A stretch of DNA of 64,000 nt from Saxidomus purpurata (lineage: Eukaryota; Mollusca; Bivalvia; Venerida; Veneridae). Shown piece by piece: positions 46,954 through 64,000 of the stretch (positions within the stretch are counted from its first letter, which is position 1; the number at the start of each line of letters is the position of its first letter). A program made the position numbers and the translations under genes. The stretch covers positions 39,487,686-39,551,685 of the forward strand of contig JAFMSR010000017.1 of assembly GCA_022818135.1 (NCBI GenBank), written 5' to 3'. The notes under the pieces are model-generated. The model had not been told where the DNA came from. It made no database searches and saw only the letters and a program-made list of their open reading frames with translations.

Positions 46954-47499
46954 TATAATTATTATTCCCTGAGGAATATTGAAAGTACTTAATGTTTTTG
47001 TTTATTGAATTTATTTTATTAGACTTCCTTAATACATAAGTAAGGAAGTAAATGGTTTAATTTACGGGATTGAAAACTGTGACGTGTCTACTGTCTAGTT
47101 TAAATCTCATTGGTGATGATTAGCCTATTTTGTAAGTTTTTTTGACAGGGGAGAGCTGTCAGATTAATGGACATAACTGTCATTACATACCATACATAAC
47201 TGTACATTATAATGCTAGGTGTCCATAAGATAAAGTTTTGACCATGCAAGTTGTGTCCTATGGTTTCTGCAGCAATAGAACATTGACTTTTGTGGCTTTA
47301 TGAACATGCATAAAAGGCTGAACCAGTGCAGTGTGAGGCTATGCTTATTGATTATATAAAGGAAGAACGATCAAAGTGATTTAGTGTATTAATTATTACG
47401 TTTTGGATGTCTGTTCAGTGAGATAAACAAATGTTCCACTGAGTCAGTAGTTTTCTTGTTCATTTACTGACTTATGATGTGATTGATACTTCACACTTT

Positions 47500-47893
47500 C
47501 ATTTTCTTTTTTCAGCCATGATGGAGTGGAAGGTAACATGCAGGAATAGCCATGTTTGAACCATTGTAAACATTTGCAAGGAGTGGGACATGAGTACAGT
47601 GCATATACTACAGAAGTAACATTCACAGATCATTGGACCATTAACTTACCTTGAAATTTAAGTAGTTTTATAAACAGTAGTAAAGTTGTTTATGTGACAC
47701 CGGAGACTTCCTTAAGACACTGTTCGTGTATGTATTAAAGGTTTATGATTCATCCACCATCTGTGTAGGTATGTTACAAAATACAAGTCATCAAAAATTT
47801 ACGACTCAGCAAAAAATGTTTCAAAGTACTTCACTGTGTAGGAGTTAGTTTAAGTGAATTTATGAATAACTATGTAAGGATACGGTTGATATA
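47500..47893 (+). other. Presumed 5' UTR of PI4KB
   Basis: A good acceptor (TTTTCTTTTTTCAG, ending 47516) precedes about 380 bp without other splice signals before the start codon, so this is probably the upstream part of the first coding exon. It contains upstream ATGs, and an in-frame stop lies about 27 bp before 47894, which fixes that ATG as the first possible start in its frame. The true 5' end and promoter were not found. Confidence 0.45.
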
Positions 47894-63755
<15,862 letters not shown>

Positions 63756-64000
63756 TAATACAATTCCCTGCTGTTCAGTTAAGAATCTTCCTGCATGTTA
63801 ATAATTATGTGATTTTTTTTCCTAATGAAATTTTTGGAGAATTTATGTAGTGGTTTGAGGGAAGGTTGTCAATCATTTTGTCATTATCTCAGATTTTGTT
63901 GAAGAGGTTTGGGCTGCTATAGGAGGATTATATAAAATCACCTAATTCTTGTTTTTTCAAGTTAATTTTATTCCCCCTTGGATAGCCACACCACTCCTGT

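Overview
The window reads as nuclear DNA of a mollusc, most likely a bivalve (a venerid-type clam is my inference). It is AT-rich, its genes are split by GT-AG introns, and many introns and spacers are filled with tandem-repeat-bearing non-autonomous elements. The gene content also fits: clustered defensin-like peptides, a secreted C-type lectin, a Gly/Tyr/Cys-rich secreted peptide and an invertebrate PI4KB. Nothing here looks bacterial. Most long open frames in the window are repeat translations or antisense shadows; the real genes were rebuilt exon by exon from protein similarity and splice phase.

Layout. 1-420: a truncated first exon and intron of a defensin-type gene. 620-1135: a 15/30-bp satellite. 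2315-7759 (minus): an SDR16C-family dehydrogenase (RDH10/RDHE2-like). Its flanking exons are intact, but the exon that should carry the YxxxK active site is decayed. A 51-bp array of about 20 copies begins at its third exon-intron junction. 9.7-12.9 kb and 17.7-21.9 kb: two paralogous defensin genes in a segmental duplication, separated by a ~1.8-kb inverted repeat; the second carries a LINE in its first coding intron. 26.4-30.0 kb: a gene for a 134-residue secreted Gly/Tyr-rich protein with an 8-Cys tail. 31.0-34.3 kb: a 190-residue C-type lectin. 34.3-47.5 kb: repeats and spacer. 47.9-63.75 kb (continuing past the window): the first seven coding exons (518 codons) of phosphatidylinositol 4-kinase beta.

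The most unusual signal is a pattern shared by unrelated genes. In the SDR gene (51 bp, donor), both defensins (about 75 bp, donor) and PI4KB (exactly 79 bp, acceptor), a tandem array is built from the splice junction itself: the last or first few exon bases, the splice site, and adjoining intron. The arrays therefore present serial decoy splice sites. In the SDR and PI4KB cases, use of a decoy would introduce an in-frame stop. I do not know of this as a described class; it may be a mutational habit of this genome or a regulatory device, and RNA-seq would tell.

A second theme is a set of elements with conserved ends but different internal satellites, which makes up much of the remaining sequence.
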